From CADEDH01 sp041394285 (GTDB taxonomy: Bacteria; Actinomycetota; Acidimicrobiia; Acidimicrobiales; SZUA-35), in the NCBI GenBank assembly GCA_041394285.1, contig JAWKIL010000001.1:620001-684000 (forward strand): a stretch of 64,000 bases of DNA, written 5' to 3'. Below, in pieces: positions 9,144 to 17,686 of this stretch. Both the position numbers and the translations under genes were made by a program. The notes under the pieces are model-generated. The model did no database searches, was not told where the DNA came from, and saw nothing but the letters and a program-made list of their open reading frames with translations. Every line of letters begins with the position of its first letter. The stretch's first letter is position 1.

Positions 9144-9149
9144 ACAGTA
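9144..9149 (-). promoter_or_regulatory. -10 box TACTGT of the Rieske oxygenase gene
   Basis: On the minus strand TACTGT ends 5 nt before the GTG at 9138, the spacing of a leaderless transcript. Confidence 0.5.
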
Positions 9150-9279
9150 TGGCGGGAGGCGGAGACCGACGCCCAGACCGCTCCGGCGGTCCGACCCTCG
9201 GGCCGACATGCCGCCACGAGCGGTGTGTCGGCCTGAGGTTCGCGGCGGGCGACGGTCGCTACGCTTCACGCTGATCCCC

Positions 9280-10602
9280 ATGCAGTCGACCCGACCGAGC
9301 CCCCTGGCCCCGACCCTGCGCCGCTGGCGGCACGAGGCCCGGGATCAGGCCGCCCTCGCCCTCCATCTGGTGCGCTGGATCGTGCTGGGGACGTTGTCGG
9401 GCGTGTTGGCCGGCGTGTCGTCGTTCGTGTTCCTGGAGGGCCTCGACCGGGTCACCGAGTACCGGGTCGAGCACCCCTGGCTCCGGTTCCTGCTGCCGTT
9501 GGCCGGGCTCGGCATCGGCCTGGCCTACCACCTGCTCGGAGGCCGGGCCGGGCAGGGCAACGCCCTGGTGATCGACGAGATCCACCAGCCGACCGACTGG
9601 GTGCCCCGGCGCATGGCCCCCTTGGTGCTGGCCGGTACGTGGGTCACCCACCTGTTCGGAGGGTCGGCCGGGAGGGAGGGGACGGCCCTGCAGATGTCCG
9701 GCAGCCTCACCGACGCCGCCGCCCGTACCCTCCGCCTCGGGCCCGACAACCGCCGGATCCTGCTGGCGGCGGCCCTGGGGGGCGGGTTCGGGGCGGTGTT
9801 CGGGGTCCCCCTGGCCGGCGCCGTGTTCGGCCTCGAGGTGCAGGCCGTGGGGCGCATCCGCTACGAGGCGCTGGTGCCGTCGCTGGCTGCGTCGGTGGTG
9901 GGCGACCTGGTGGTGGGGGGCCTCGGCCACCACCACCCGCTGCGTCCCCAGCTCGAGCCCGGGCTGGACCTGGTGCTGGTGTCCAAGGTGGCGGTGGCGG
10001 GCCTGGCGTTCGGGCTGGCCGGGATCGTGTTCGTGGAGTCCATCGAAGCGATCAAACGGGGCCTGGCCCGGTGGTTGCCGTGGGCGCCGCTGCGGCCGGT
10101 GGCGGGCGGAGTGGGGGTGGTGGCGCTGGCCGCCCTGTTCGGCACCGACTACTTGGGGTTGTCGCTGCCCCTGATCGACCGGGCCCTGGCCGGTGAGCCG
10201 CTCAGCTTCGCCGTGTTCGCCCTCAAGATCCTGTTCACCGCCGTGACCCTGGGGGCCGCCTTTCCCGGCGGCGAGGTGACACCGCTGTTCGTGATCGGCT
10301 CCACGCTCGGCGCCTCCCTGGCCGCCCCGCTCCACCTGCCGGTCGGGCTGGCCGCCTCGGTGGGGTTCGTCGCCGTGTTCGCCGGCGCCGCCAACACCCC
10401 TCTGGCGTGCACGATCATGGGGGCCGAGCTGTTCGGGGTGGGTGCCGTCGTGCCCATCGCCGTGGGCTGCGTGATCGCCTACGTGTTCTCCAGCCACCGC
10501 GGGATCTACGTCACCCAGCGGATCGACGTACCCAAGGGCCCGGGCGCCGTACCCGGGAGCCCCACGCTCCGGGCCTGGAGTCAACGCCACCGCGACACGT
10601 GA
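9280..10602 (+). CDS. CLC family anion exchanger, likely CLC-F type fluoride/proton antiporter
   Basis: 440 residues with about ten hydrophobic segments and the CLC helix-end motifs. The first selectivity loop reads GNALVIDE (about 93) instead of the chloride-type GSGIP. The second reads GREGT (131-135) instead of GREGP. The third is AFPGGEVTPLF, close to GxFxP. As I recall, the two altered loops mark the CLC-F subgroup that exports fluoride in exchange for protons, so fluoride resistance is more likely than chloride transport. This is inference from motifs. The start lies 14 nt after a TACGCT -10 box at 9260-9265. No fluoride riboswitch was recognised upstream. Confidence 0.85.
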   Translation: MQSTRPSPLAPTLRRWRHEARDQAALALHLVRWIVLGTLSGVLAGVSSFVFLEGLDRVTEYRVEHPWLRFLLPLAGLGIGLAYHLLGGRAGQGNALVIDEIHQPTDWVPRRMAPLVLAGTWVTHLFGGSAGREGTALQMSGSLTDAAARTLRLGPDNRRILLAAALGGGFGAVFGVPLAGAVFGLEVQAVGRIRYEALVPSLAASVVGDLVVGGLGHHHPLRPQLEPGLDLVLVSKVAVAGLAFGLAGIVFVESIEAIKRGLARWLPWAPLRPVAGGVGVVALAALFGTDYLGLSLPLIDRALAGEPLSFAVFALKILFTAVTLGAAFPGGEVTPLFVIGSTLGASLAAPLHLPVGLAASVGFVAVFAGAANTPLACTIMGAELFGVGAVVPIAVGCVIAYVFSSHRGIYVTQRIDVPKGPGAVPGSPTLRAWSQRHRDT

Positions 10603-10660
10603 CGCCACACCCCCCGGCGGGACCCGCAACCGCCGGGACCCGGGAGCCAGAGAAGAAGTA

Positions 10661-10741
10661 GCGCGAAGTTCGAAGTTCTTTTCGGTTTCGATCTACGATC
10701 GGGTGTAACGGACTGAGCAACGAACGTGATCGGAGACGGCG
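10661..10741 (+). promoter_or_regulatory. AT-richer promoter/operator region of the flavin monooxygenase gene
   Basis: This 80-bp stretch is clearly less GC-rich than its surroundings. It holds a direct repeat of GAAGTTC centred on TTCGAA (10665-10678), a possible -10 TACGAT (10694-10699), and a leader of about 40 nt with cggagac close to the ATG at 10742. The repeat could bind a regulator; none is encoded next to it. Confidence 0.4.
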
Positions 10742-12400
10742 ATGGCTGACCAGGCGACGGCGACGAAGGGCACCACGCTGGGCACCGGCACCCAGCCCGA
10801 CTGGGAGGTCGTGGTGATCGGGGCCGGCGTCGGCGGGATCTACCAGATCAAGCGGCTGACCGACCTCGGCATCAAGGCCGTGGTGCTGGAGGCGGCCGAC
10901 GACCTGGGCGGTACCTGGTACATGAACCGCTACCCGGGCGCCCGCTTCGATTCCGAGAGCTACACCTACGGCTACTCGTTCTCCCGGGAGCTGCTGGACG
11001 AGTGGCACTGGAAGGAGCGGTTCTCGGGTCAGCCGGAGAACCTTCGCTACCTCAACCACGTGGCCGACAAGTTCGACCTGCGCCGGCACATGCGGTTCAA
11101 CACCAAGGTGGCGGCCATGCGGTGGGACGAGCCCACCCACACCTGGGAGCTGGAGCTGGAGGACGGCTCCACCATGACCACCCGGTTCGTGATCGCCGCC
11201 CTCGGGTTGCTGTCGATCCCCACCTACCCCCGCTACGAGGGCATGGACAGCTTCCAGGGCCCGTCGTTCCACACCTTCCACTGGCCCCACGAGCCGCTCG
11301 ACCTCACCGGCAAGCGGGTCGGCGTGATCGGCACCGGGGCCACCGGCATCCAGGTGATCGCCGAGATCGCCGACAAGGTGGGCGAGCTCAAGGTCTTCCA
11401 GCGCCGCCCCAACTGGAGCTCGCCCCTCCACAACGGCCCCATCTCCGACGAGGAGATGGCCGACATCCGGGCCCGCTACGACGAGATCTTCGAGACCTGC
11501 GCCCGCACCCCCGGCGGGTTCGAGCACGAGCCCGACCGCCGCGGCTTCTACACGCTGACGGCGGAGGAGCGGAAGGAGCTGTGGGACGAGCTGTACGAGA
11601 CCCCCGGGTTCGCCATCTGGCTCCGGAACTTCCGGGAGATCTTCTTCGACGAGGAGGCCAACGCCGAGTTCTCGGCCTACGTGGCCGACCGGATCCGCCA
11701 GCGGGTGAAGGATCCCGCAGTGGCCGAGAAGCTCATTCCCAAGGACCACGGCTTCGGCGTCCAGCGGGTGCCGATGGAGACCCACTACTTCGAGGTCTAC
11801 AACCAGGACAACGTGGAGCTGGTCGACGTGAGCGAGACGCCGATCGAGCGGATCACGCCCACCGGCATCGACACCACGGCCGCCCACTACGACCTCGACA
11901 TCATCGTCTACGCCACCGGCTTCGACGCCATCACCGGGGCCTACGACCGCATCGACATCCAGGGCGTCAACGGCGAGAAGCTGGCCCAGAAGTGGGTCGA
12001 CGGCCCCAGCACCTACCTCGGGATCCTGGTCAACGGGTTCCCCAACTTCATCATGCTGGCCGGCCCCCAGAGCGGGTCGGCGTCCACCAACTTCCCCCGG
12101 GGCATCGAGTCGGGCGTGAACTGGATCACGAGCATGCTGGAGTACGTGTGGGAGCACGACCACACCCGCATCGAGCCCACCCCCGAAGCCCAGGAGGAGT
12201 GGACCGAGCACGTGAAGAAGATGTACGGGATGATGCTGATGCGCAAGGCCAAGAGCTGGTTCACCGGCTACAACTCGAACGTCGAGGGCCACGAGCACGG
12301 CAAGATCCGGTACTTCGTGTACAACGGCGGGGCCCCCAAGTTCGTGCAGAAGATCAGCGAGATCGCCGACGCCGGCTACCGCGGCGTCGAGTTCGACTGA
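10742..12400 (+). CDS. Flavin-containing Baeyer-Villiger-type monooxygenase
   Basis: 552 residues, the size of cyclohexanone/cyclopentadecanone-type enzymes. The FAD-binding Rossmann motif GAGVGG is at about residue 27, followed by LGGTWYMNRYPGARFD. The Baeyer-Villiger fingerprint FxGxxxHxxxWP appears as FQGPSFHTFHWP at about residue 171. The NADPH Rossmann motif VGVIGTGATG follows near 195. These enzymes insert oxygen next to ketones to give esters or lactones with NADPH and O2. The gene has its own promoter region and ends at a hairpin shared with the convergent Nudix gene. The ketone substrate is not predictable. Confidence 0.92.
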   Translation: MADQATATKGTTLGTGTQPDWEVVVIGAGVGGIYQIKRLTDLGIKAVVLEAADDLGGTWYMNRYPGARFDSESYTYGYSFSRELLDEWHWKERFSGQPENLRYLNHVADKFDLRRHMRFNTKVAAMRWDEPTHTWELELEDGSTMTTRFVIAALGLLSIPTYPRYEGMDSFQGPSFHTFHWPHEPLDLTGKRVGVIGTGATGIQVIAEIADKVGELKVFQRRPNWSSPLHNGPISDEEMADIRARYDEIFETCARTPGGFEHEPDRRGFYTLTAEERKELWDELYETPGFAIWLRNFREIFFDEEANAEFSAYVADRIRQRVKDPAVAEKLIPKDHGFGVQRVPMETHYFEVYNQDNVELVDVSETPIERITPTGIDTTAAHYDLDIIVYATGFDAITGAYDRIDIQGVNGEKLAQKWVDGPSTYLGILVNGFPNFIMLAGPQSGSASTNFPRGIESGVNWITSMLEYVWEHDHTRIEPTPEAQEEWTEHVKKMYGMMLMRKAKSWFTGYNSNVEGHEHGKIRYFVYNGGAPKFVQKISEIADAGYRGVEFD

Positions 12401-12415
12401 AGACCAGCCGAAATC

Positions 12416-12452
12416 AGGAGTCTGAGCGGCGCTCAGCGCCGCTCAGGCTCCT
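12416..12452. repeat. Family D hairpin, copy 1 (convergent junction)
   Basis: AGGAGTCTGAGCGGC (12416-12430) pairs with GCCGCTCAGGCTCCT (12438-12452), 14 of 15 positions, over a 7-nt loop. Near-identical hairpins lie at 27674-27710 and 62953-62989, each between converging genes and followed by CAGAA. Here the element covers the last codons of the Nudix gene. It probably serves as a two-way terminator. Confidence 0.75.
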
Positions 12453-12927
12453 CAGAATCGGGGAAGCCGAAGCTGGTGACGGGGGGCGGGCCCCCGTCGG
12501 CCAGCCACCGGAACAGCGCCGCCTCGTGGGGCACCACCGGGTGGGGGAGCTCGTGGAGGGCGAACCAGCCGATCCCGGCCGACTTGTGGGGTTCCATCAG
12601 GCGGGGCTCGCCCTGCCAGCGTCGGCACTGGAAGAAGAAGTCGACCCGCTCGTCGATCGGGTCGCCGTTGCCCGCCGTGCGGTGCATGGCGGTGAGGGCG
12701 TCGAGGTCGCCGGGCTCAACCACCACCCCGAGCTCCTCGGCCGCCTCCCGGCAGGCGGCGGTCACGACCGACTCGCCCTCCTCCACGTGGCCGGCGGCGG
12801 CGGTGGCCCAGAACCCGTCCCGGTACCCCGTGTTCTGGCGCAGCTGGAGCAGGATCTCGTCCCGGTCGCCGACCTGGCGGCGGAGGATCACGTAGGCGGC
12901 GGGAACCACCCGGAAGCGCTCGGTCAC
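12433..12927 (-). CDS. Nudix hydrolase
   Basis: 164 residues with a complete Nudix box: Gly46, Glu52 and the REAAEELG core around residues 60-67, which binds the divalent metals that hydrolyse a nucleoside-diphosphate-linked substrate. The box is preceded by GFWATAAAG, as in the MutT/NUDT18-like group. The last residues SEEPERR are encoded inside a repeat hairpin (12416-12452), so the C-terminus is probably a recent, dispensable addition. The GTG start has a TAACGT -10 box (minus strand 12940-12935) 7 nt upstream, again a leaderless arrangement. Substrate unknown. Confidence 0.87.
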   Translation of the reverse strand: MTERFRVVPAAYVILRRQVGDRDEILLQLRQNTGYRDGFWATAAAGHVEEGESVVTAACREAAEELGVVVEPGDLDALTAMHRTAGNGDPIDERVDFFFQCRRWQGEPRLMEPHKSAGIGWFALHELPHPVVPHEAALFRWLADGGPPPVTSFGFPDSEEPERR

Positions 12928-13046
12928 GGCTCCGACGTTAGAGCGGCCGGCAACCGGCCACCCATCTGGCCCCCCGGTGCCGGGTGCGGCAAAGATGCGG
13001 TCTGGAGCCCGGCGATTTCGGTCGCCCCGGAGAAAGGACGATCCCG

Positions 13047-13418
13047 ATGACCGACGAGGAGAAGACAGAGGCTGGCAAGGCCCTGGCCCGCCGCCTGTTC
13101 ACCGGGGCACCCCGACCGGCCAATCCCGGCACCCCGCCCCCCGCCGCCTACGTCGACTACACCAACCGGCACCTGTTCGGCGACGTGTGGCAGCAGGACG
13201 ACCTCACCCTGGAGGAGCGGGAGTTGATCACCTGCACCACCCTGGTGGCCCTGTACCGGGAGAACGAGCAGCGGGTGCACTTCACCGGGGCCAAGAACGC
13301 CGGCATCCCCCGGGAGAAGATCGAGGGGATGATCACCCATGTGGCCCACTACGCCGGCTGGCCCTGTGCCGCCACCGCCTTCCGGGTGCTGGGCGAGGTA
13401 TGGCCCAAGGAAGGCTGA
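13047..13418 (+). CDS. Carboxymuconolactone decarboxylase family protein
   Basis: 123 residues of the CMD/AhpD-like helical fold: LEERELITCTTLVALYRENEQRVHF followed by GIPREKIEGMITHVAHYAGWPCAATAF. The CxxC redox pair of AhpD peroxidases is missing, so it is closer to gamma-carboxymuconolactone decarboxylase-like proteins, many of unknown function. The ATG at 13047 follows agaaagga with good spacing. An amidohydrolase gene starts 64 nt downstream and probably shares the transcript. Confidence 0.85.
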   Translation: MTDEEKTEAGKALARRLFTGAPRPANPGTPPPAAYVDYTNRHLFGDVWQQDDLTLEERELITCTTLVALYRENEQRVHFTGAKNAGIPREKIEGMITHVAHYAGWPCAATAFRVLGEVWPKEG

Positions 13419-13482
13419 AACCGGGGTCGCCTTCGACGCCCCACCATGTTCGACGAAACCCCGACGGGAAGGAGCCGCTGCC

Positions 13483-14658
13483 ATGACCTACGTCGACGAA
13501 CGGCTGGAACCGGGCACCTCGGTGCTCGACTGCGACAGCCACCTGATGGAACCCCTCGACTGGCTGGAGGCCTACGCCGATGCCGCCACCCGGTCCAAGC
13601 TCCGGGAGCTGACCTTCACCGGGGGCGGCCCGGCCGACGCTGCGCTGGTGCAGCAGTGCTGGGACCGCCGTCGCGACCCGGCCGAGACGGCCCGGTTGGC
13701 GGCCGACGTGGTGGGCGGGCCCAAGGGCTACTTCGCCTTCGGCGCCATGGACCGGAGCGAGCGCCACCAGGCGCTCGATCAGCTGGGCTTCGCCGGCCAG
13801 CTGGTGTTCTCCACCTTCGCCCCCAATCAATTCAACAACACCGCCGACCTCGACCTGCTCTACGGCGGGGCCGCCGCCCACAACCGGGGCATGGCCGATT
13901 TCTGCGCCGGCGACGACCGCCTGCTACCGGTGGCCTACGTCCCTCTCGACGACGCCGGCCGGGCCGCCGCCTGTCTCGACGATGCCCTGGCCACGGGGGC
14001 CGCCGCCGTGTGGATACCCCACGGAGTGCCGGCCACGACCAGCCCCACCCATCCCGGCTACAACCCGTTCTGGGCCCGGTTGGCCGAGGCCGGGGTCCCG
14101 GCGGTGCTGCACTTCGGCGGCATGGGATCCACCCAGATGGCGCTCAGCTACCACAACAACGGGCGGGACCCGGGCAAGGATTTCGTGGGTGGCGGCGAGA
14201 ACGTGCGCTCCAAGGACTTCCTCAACGTCCACCACGACGCCGAGAACCTGCTGTCGTGCCTCGTGCTCGACGGCATCTTCGAGCAGTTCCCGGACTTGAA
14301 GGTGGGGGTGATCGAGCTGGGCGCCGGTTGGGTCCCGAACCTGCTCGACGGGCTGGATCACGCCAAGCGGGCCTTCGGCCGCAACGAGCCCGAGTTGGCC
14401 AAGCTGCGGCTCGACCCGTCGGACTACGTGCGCCGGCAGGTGCGGTTCAATCCGTGGCACTTCGAGGACGTGGGCCGGCTCATCGATTGGTGCGGGCCCG
14501 ACCTGTTCCTGTTCGCCTCGGACTGGCCCCATCCCGAGGGCGGCCGGGATCCGCTGGCCGAGTTCGAGGCGTCGTTCGCCCGGGTCCAGGCCGGGCCGGT
14601 GACCCGGCGCCGCTTCTACCACGACAACCTGGCCTGGCTGCTGGGCCGGTCAACGTGA
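13483..14658 (+). CDS. Amidohydrolase family 2 (ACMSD-like) metal-dependent hydrolase/decarboxylase
   Basis: 391 residues. The first strand ends in LDCDSHLMEP, the position of the first metal ligands in amidohydrolase-2 proteins. Later come VPAVLHFGG and, near the C-terminus, LFASDWPHPEGG, where the conserved Asp and His of the TIM-barrel metal site lie. Relatives cleave or decarboxylate ring-derived acids. A clear gaaggag ribosome site precedes the ATG. It follows the CMD-like gene, fitting a ring-cleavage role. Its 3' end overlaps the convergent phosphoesterase gene by 9 nt. Confidence 0.87.
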   Translation: MTYVDERLEPGTSVLDCDSHLMEPLDWLEAYADAATRSKLRELTFTGGGPADAALVQQCWDRRRDPAETARLAADVVGGPKGYFAFGAMDRSERHQALDQLGFAGQLVFSTFAPNQFNNTADLDLLYGGAAAHNRGMADFCAGDDRLLPVAYVPLDDAGRAAACLDDALATGAAAVWIPHGVPATTSPTHPGYNPFWARLAEAGVPAVLHFGGMGSTQMALSYHNNGRDPGKDFVGGGENVRSKDFLNVHHDAENLLSCLVLDGIFEQFPDLKVGVIELGAGWVPNLLDGLDHAKRAFGRNEPELAKLRLDPSDYVRRQVRFNPWHFEDVGRLIDWCGPDLFLFASDWPHPEGGRDPLAEFEASFARVQAGPVTRRRFYHDNLAWLLGRST

Positions 14659-17600
14659 GCCCAGCGGGAGCCGGATCTCCTCGATCGGCTCGAGCGGGCC
14701 GAGGCCATCGACCCGCCGGGCCGTGATCGTCGCCTCTCGGCCGTCGGTCCGCACGACGAGGAAGTTCTTGGCGAACGGGGGGCTGTCGTCGTTGAAGAAC
14801 TCCGAGACCTTGGCCTGGATGGGGCCCCGGGGCTGGTAGGCGGAGGGGAACACGATCCGGCCCCGGCGGCGCACCCTGGGTGAGCTCGGCGCCAGCCGGT
14901 CGTCGGAGCTGCGCCGCCAGGCCAGCACCTCGCGGGCTTCGTCCTCGGTGAACACCTCGGCCCCGCCCGCCTCCGCCGGCGAGCGGTGGGCCACGGGGTC
15001 CACGAACAGGGCCCAGGTGCGCAGGAAGGTGAGGTTCACCACCAGGCCGGTGACCACGGCCAGGAGCGCGACGACCAGGGCCGTCAGCAACCCGGGCAGG
15101 ACCCAGGTGCCGTGGAACAGGGCCCACAGGGCGGCGGCCGACGCCACCACCACGACCGCGTTGACCGGCTTGTACCGGCTGGGGAACCAGCGACGCAGGG
15201 TGTCGAGCAGGATGATCGAGCCCACGGTGCCCCCGGCGATGGCCATGGCGGCCAGCACCACGTCTCCGGTGCCGGGATGGGCCGCCCGGGTGCCGGTGGT
15301 GGCGGCGACGGCGGTGATGGGGCCGCCCACCACGACCGCAGCCGTGAGCCACGGACCGAGGAAGCCGAGGATGCCGTACGCCTCCCGCCACGTGATCGGC
15401 GGATGGACACCAGCACCCGGCCTCGCACCGGCCTTGGCCGTCCACCGGCGGAACACCGGGGCCAGGAGCCACCCCACAGCGGCGATCACCACGGCCGAGG
15501 CGGCCAGGGCGGCGACGGCGGCACCGGCGGCCAATCCCAGACCGGCCACCACCGCCAGCGGATACCAGGCCGTGGAGGGCCGCACCACGATCTCCGAGAT
15601 CATCGCCAACCCGAGCGCACCCTGAACCGAGTAGATGAGGCGGGCCGCGGTGGCGTTCCAGCGCTGGCCCCGCTGGCCCCGGGCGGACCGGACCCGCCAC
15701 CCGACCACGGCGGTGACGGCGAGGACGACGAGCAGGCCCAGCGTGACCGGGGCCCCGAGGGCGGCGGCGGCGATCGCCGCCCCGACCCAGGTGGCACCGG
15801 CCACGGGCAGGATCCAGGCCCGCAGCGGCGGGTCGTTGGCCCGGGCGGTGCGCCACCACGAGCTCTCCCGCATCAGGTGGGCCAGGAGGCAGCCGCCAGC
15901 GGTCAGGGCCGCCCACCACCCGGCGTTCCACCGGGCCCGATCGGGATCGAGCCACCACAGCGCCACGCCGAGCAGGGCGCCGACGGCGCCGGCCAGAGCC
16001 ACCACGCCGGCCCGGTACAGGCGGGAGCGGAAGGCGGCGGGGGGAAGCGGCACCACGAAGCGGAGAGCGACCACGGCCATCACCCCGACGGCGATCACCC
16101 CGAAGGCGGTATCGGGCCGGCCGTCGCCCACCCCGGGCCCGGGCACGGCCAGCGGTGTGGCCGCCACCGCTGCCGCCAGCCCGGCCATGAGCGCCAGCAG
16201 CCCCCGCTGGAGCCGCCAGAGGCGCAGCACCAGCACCTGCCCGAAGCGCTGGAGCGACGCCACGTCGGTGGGGTAGAGCGTCTCCAACGCCAGATCGGGA
16301 TCTCTGACACCAGGTACCGCTGGGCGGCCTCCCCGGTCAGGATTCGGCGGGGGCTCGGGCCGCCCACCGCCGTCTCTGACATCGGGTGCCGGATCGGGCG
16401 TCCCGCGGTCAGAGTTCTCGGGGTCGGTGGAGGGCGTCGGGGCGCCGCCGACGTCGGGGGCTTCGGGGGCGGCCAGCGACGGCGCCCGCTGCTCCACCAG
16501 GGCGAGGGGATGGGTGGCGCTGAGGAAGGCGCCGCCCCCGCCCGACACGACGTAGCGGATGCCGGTACCAGGCTCGGCGGCGTAGCTCTGGTAGTTGTGG
16601 ATGTCGCCCCCGGCGGCGGCCAGGTAGCGGTGGGCAGGATCGCGCACCACGTCGTGGACCTCGGGGTGGGTGGCGGCCGCCGGCCCGGAGAGCAGGCACT
16701 GCTTCCACACCAGATCCACCCGCAGCGGGTTGCCGGTGAACAACAGCTTCGGCTTGGGATGGGCCGACACCCGCAGCAACCAGGCCGACTGGTCGGGGTC
16801 GAGTTCGGTGCGCCCGCCCCGGGCGATGCCGGTGTCGATACACACCGCCAGCACGTCCCGCAGCTCCACGGCGTAGTACGGCCCGGGTTGCAGATCGCCA
16901 AGGCCCCGCTCCGCCCGCAGCTCGGCCAGCGGGCGGGCCTGGACCCGGTCGCCGGCTTCCGGCCGCTGTGACCGTTGGCCCGGTTCCACCGGCGTCCACA
17001 GGCGCGCCGGGCGGGGCCGGGACGGTCGGCGCCAGACCAGGCGGGCCATGGCCTCGACGAACGAGATCCCGGGCCCCCAGCCGTAGACGGCGCGCGACAG
17101 CCGGTCCCGGGAGCAGAAGTGGAACATGAACCCGGCCAGGCCGTCATACCAGTCGTGGTTGCCGGGCAGCGCCAGGATGTCGAGCCGGGCCAGCGGATCG
17201 CCGGCCACGCCGGGCCCGTCGGGCCGTGGTCCGTAGGGGAGGTAGAGGGCATGGACGTAGTCGTTGACGTCGCCCGACGGGTAGATGACGTCGCTGCAGA
17301 TCAGGGCGAAGGCACCGGCGCGCAGGGTGGCGGCCACCCGCCGCAGCTCCGGCACGACGGCGTACTGGGATGCGTCCTGCTCGCCCGGGTCTCCCAGCAC
17401 CACGAAGGCGGTGGCCGAGCGGCGGTCCACCACGCCGTCGTACACCCGGCCGTCCTCGGCCGTGACCGAGGGCCACCGGCCCTCGGCCTGCTGCTGGCCG
17501 ACCCAGGCCCGGCGCAGGTCGCCGACCAGCTGCGGGGCGTAGGCGTTGATCTTGTCGTTGGCCGCGCTGATCAGGGGACGCAGGGCCAGCCACGACAGGC

Positions 17601-17676
17601 TCTCCCACTTGGGATGGTCGCGCCGCCGGAGCAGGTTCTCCCAGGCGTCTCGGTCGGGCTCGGGGGCGGCCGGCAC
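14650..17676 (-). CDS. Metallophosphoesterase fused to a multi-span membrane domain
   Basis: 1008 residues. The N-terminal ~400 residues form a calcineurin-like phosphoesterase: LGDPGE (about Asp96), CSDVIYPSG, the signature PGNHDWYDG (172-179), and GGDIHNYQSY where the GHxH motif usually lies. A hydrophilic linker (about 419-459) is encoded by two copies of the family A inverted repeat. From about 480 to 900 there are ten or more hydrophobic segments, then a soluble tail ending EIRLPLGSR. Similar proteins are known only as uncharacterised actinobacterial phosphoesterases. The gene starts at GTG and follows the SDR gene by 10 nt, so they are co-transcribed. Confidence 0.85.
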   Translation of the reverse strand: MPAAPEPDRDAWENLLRRRDHPKWESLSWLALRPLISAANDKINAYAPQLVGDLRRAWVGQQQAEGRWPSVTAEDGRVYDGVVDRRSATAFVVLGDPGEQDASQYAVVPELRRVAATLRAGAFALICSDVIYPSGDVNDYVHALYLPYGPRPDGPGVAGDPLARLDILALPGNHDWYDGLAGFMFHFCSRDRLSRAVYGWGPGISFVEAMARLVWRRPSRPRPARLWTPVEPGQRSQRPEAGDRVQARPLAELRAERGLGDLQPGPYYAVELRDVLAVCIDTGIARGGRTELDPDQSAWLLRVSAHPKPKLLFTGNPLRVDLVWKQCLLSGPAAATHPEVHDVVRDPAHRYLAAAGGDIHNYQSYAAEPGTGIRYVVSGGGGAFLSATHPLALVEQRAPSLAAPEAPDVGGAPTPSTDPENSDRGTPDPAPDVRDGGGRPEPPPNPDRGGRPAVPGVRDPDLALETLYPTDVASLQRFGQVLVLRLWRLQRGLLALMAGLAAAVAATPLAVPGPGVGDGRPDTAFGVIAVGVMAVVALRFVVPLPPAAFRSRLYRAGVVALAGAVGALLGVALWWLDPDRARWNAGWWAALTAGGCLLAHLMRESSWWRTARANDPPLRAWILPVAGATWVGAAIAAAALGAPVTLGLLVVLAVTAVVGWRVRSARGQRGQRWNATAARLIYSVQGALGLAMISEIVVRPSTAWYPLAVVAGLGLAAGAAVAALAASAVVIAAVGWLLAPVFRRWTAKAGARPGAGVHPPITWREAYGILGFLGPWLTAAVVVGGPITAVAATTGTRAAHPGTGDVVLAAMAIAGGTVGSIILLDTLRRWFPSRYKPVNAVVVVASAAALWALFHGTWVLPGLLTALVVALLAVVTGLVVNLTFLRTWALFVDPVAHRSPAEAGGAEVFTEDEAREVLAWRRSSDDRLAPSSPRVRRRGRIVFPSAYQPRGPIQAKVSEFFNDDSPPFAKNFLVVRTDGREATITARRVDGLGPLEPIEEIRLPLGSR
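16299..16420. repeat. Family A inverted repeats, copies 2a and 2b, inside a coding sequence
   Basis: Copy 2a (16299-16345) starts GATCTCTGACACC and has a degenerate right arm GGTCAGGATTC. Copy 2b (16372-16420) has the stem CTCTGAC (16374-16380) and GTCAGAG (16408-16414) and shares the inner GGCGTCCCG with copy 1. Both are read through in frame by the phosphoesterase gene on the minus strand and encode a Pro/Asp/Arg-rich linker (SDRGTPDPAPDVRD and PDRGGRPAVPGVRDPD). Confidence 0.75.
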
Positions 17677-17686
17677 GGGGAGCCGC

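Noticed and set aside
9139..9279. Fluoride riboswitch upstream of the CLC-F-like gene
   Set aside because: The conserved core of the fluoride-sensing motif was not found. Only a -10-like box and GC-rich hairpins are visible.
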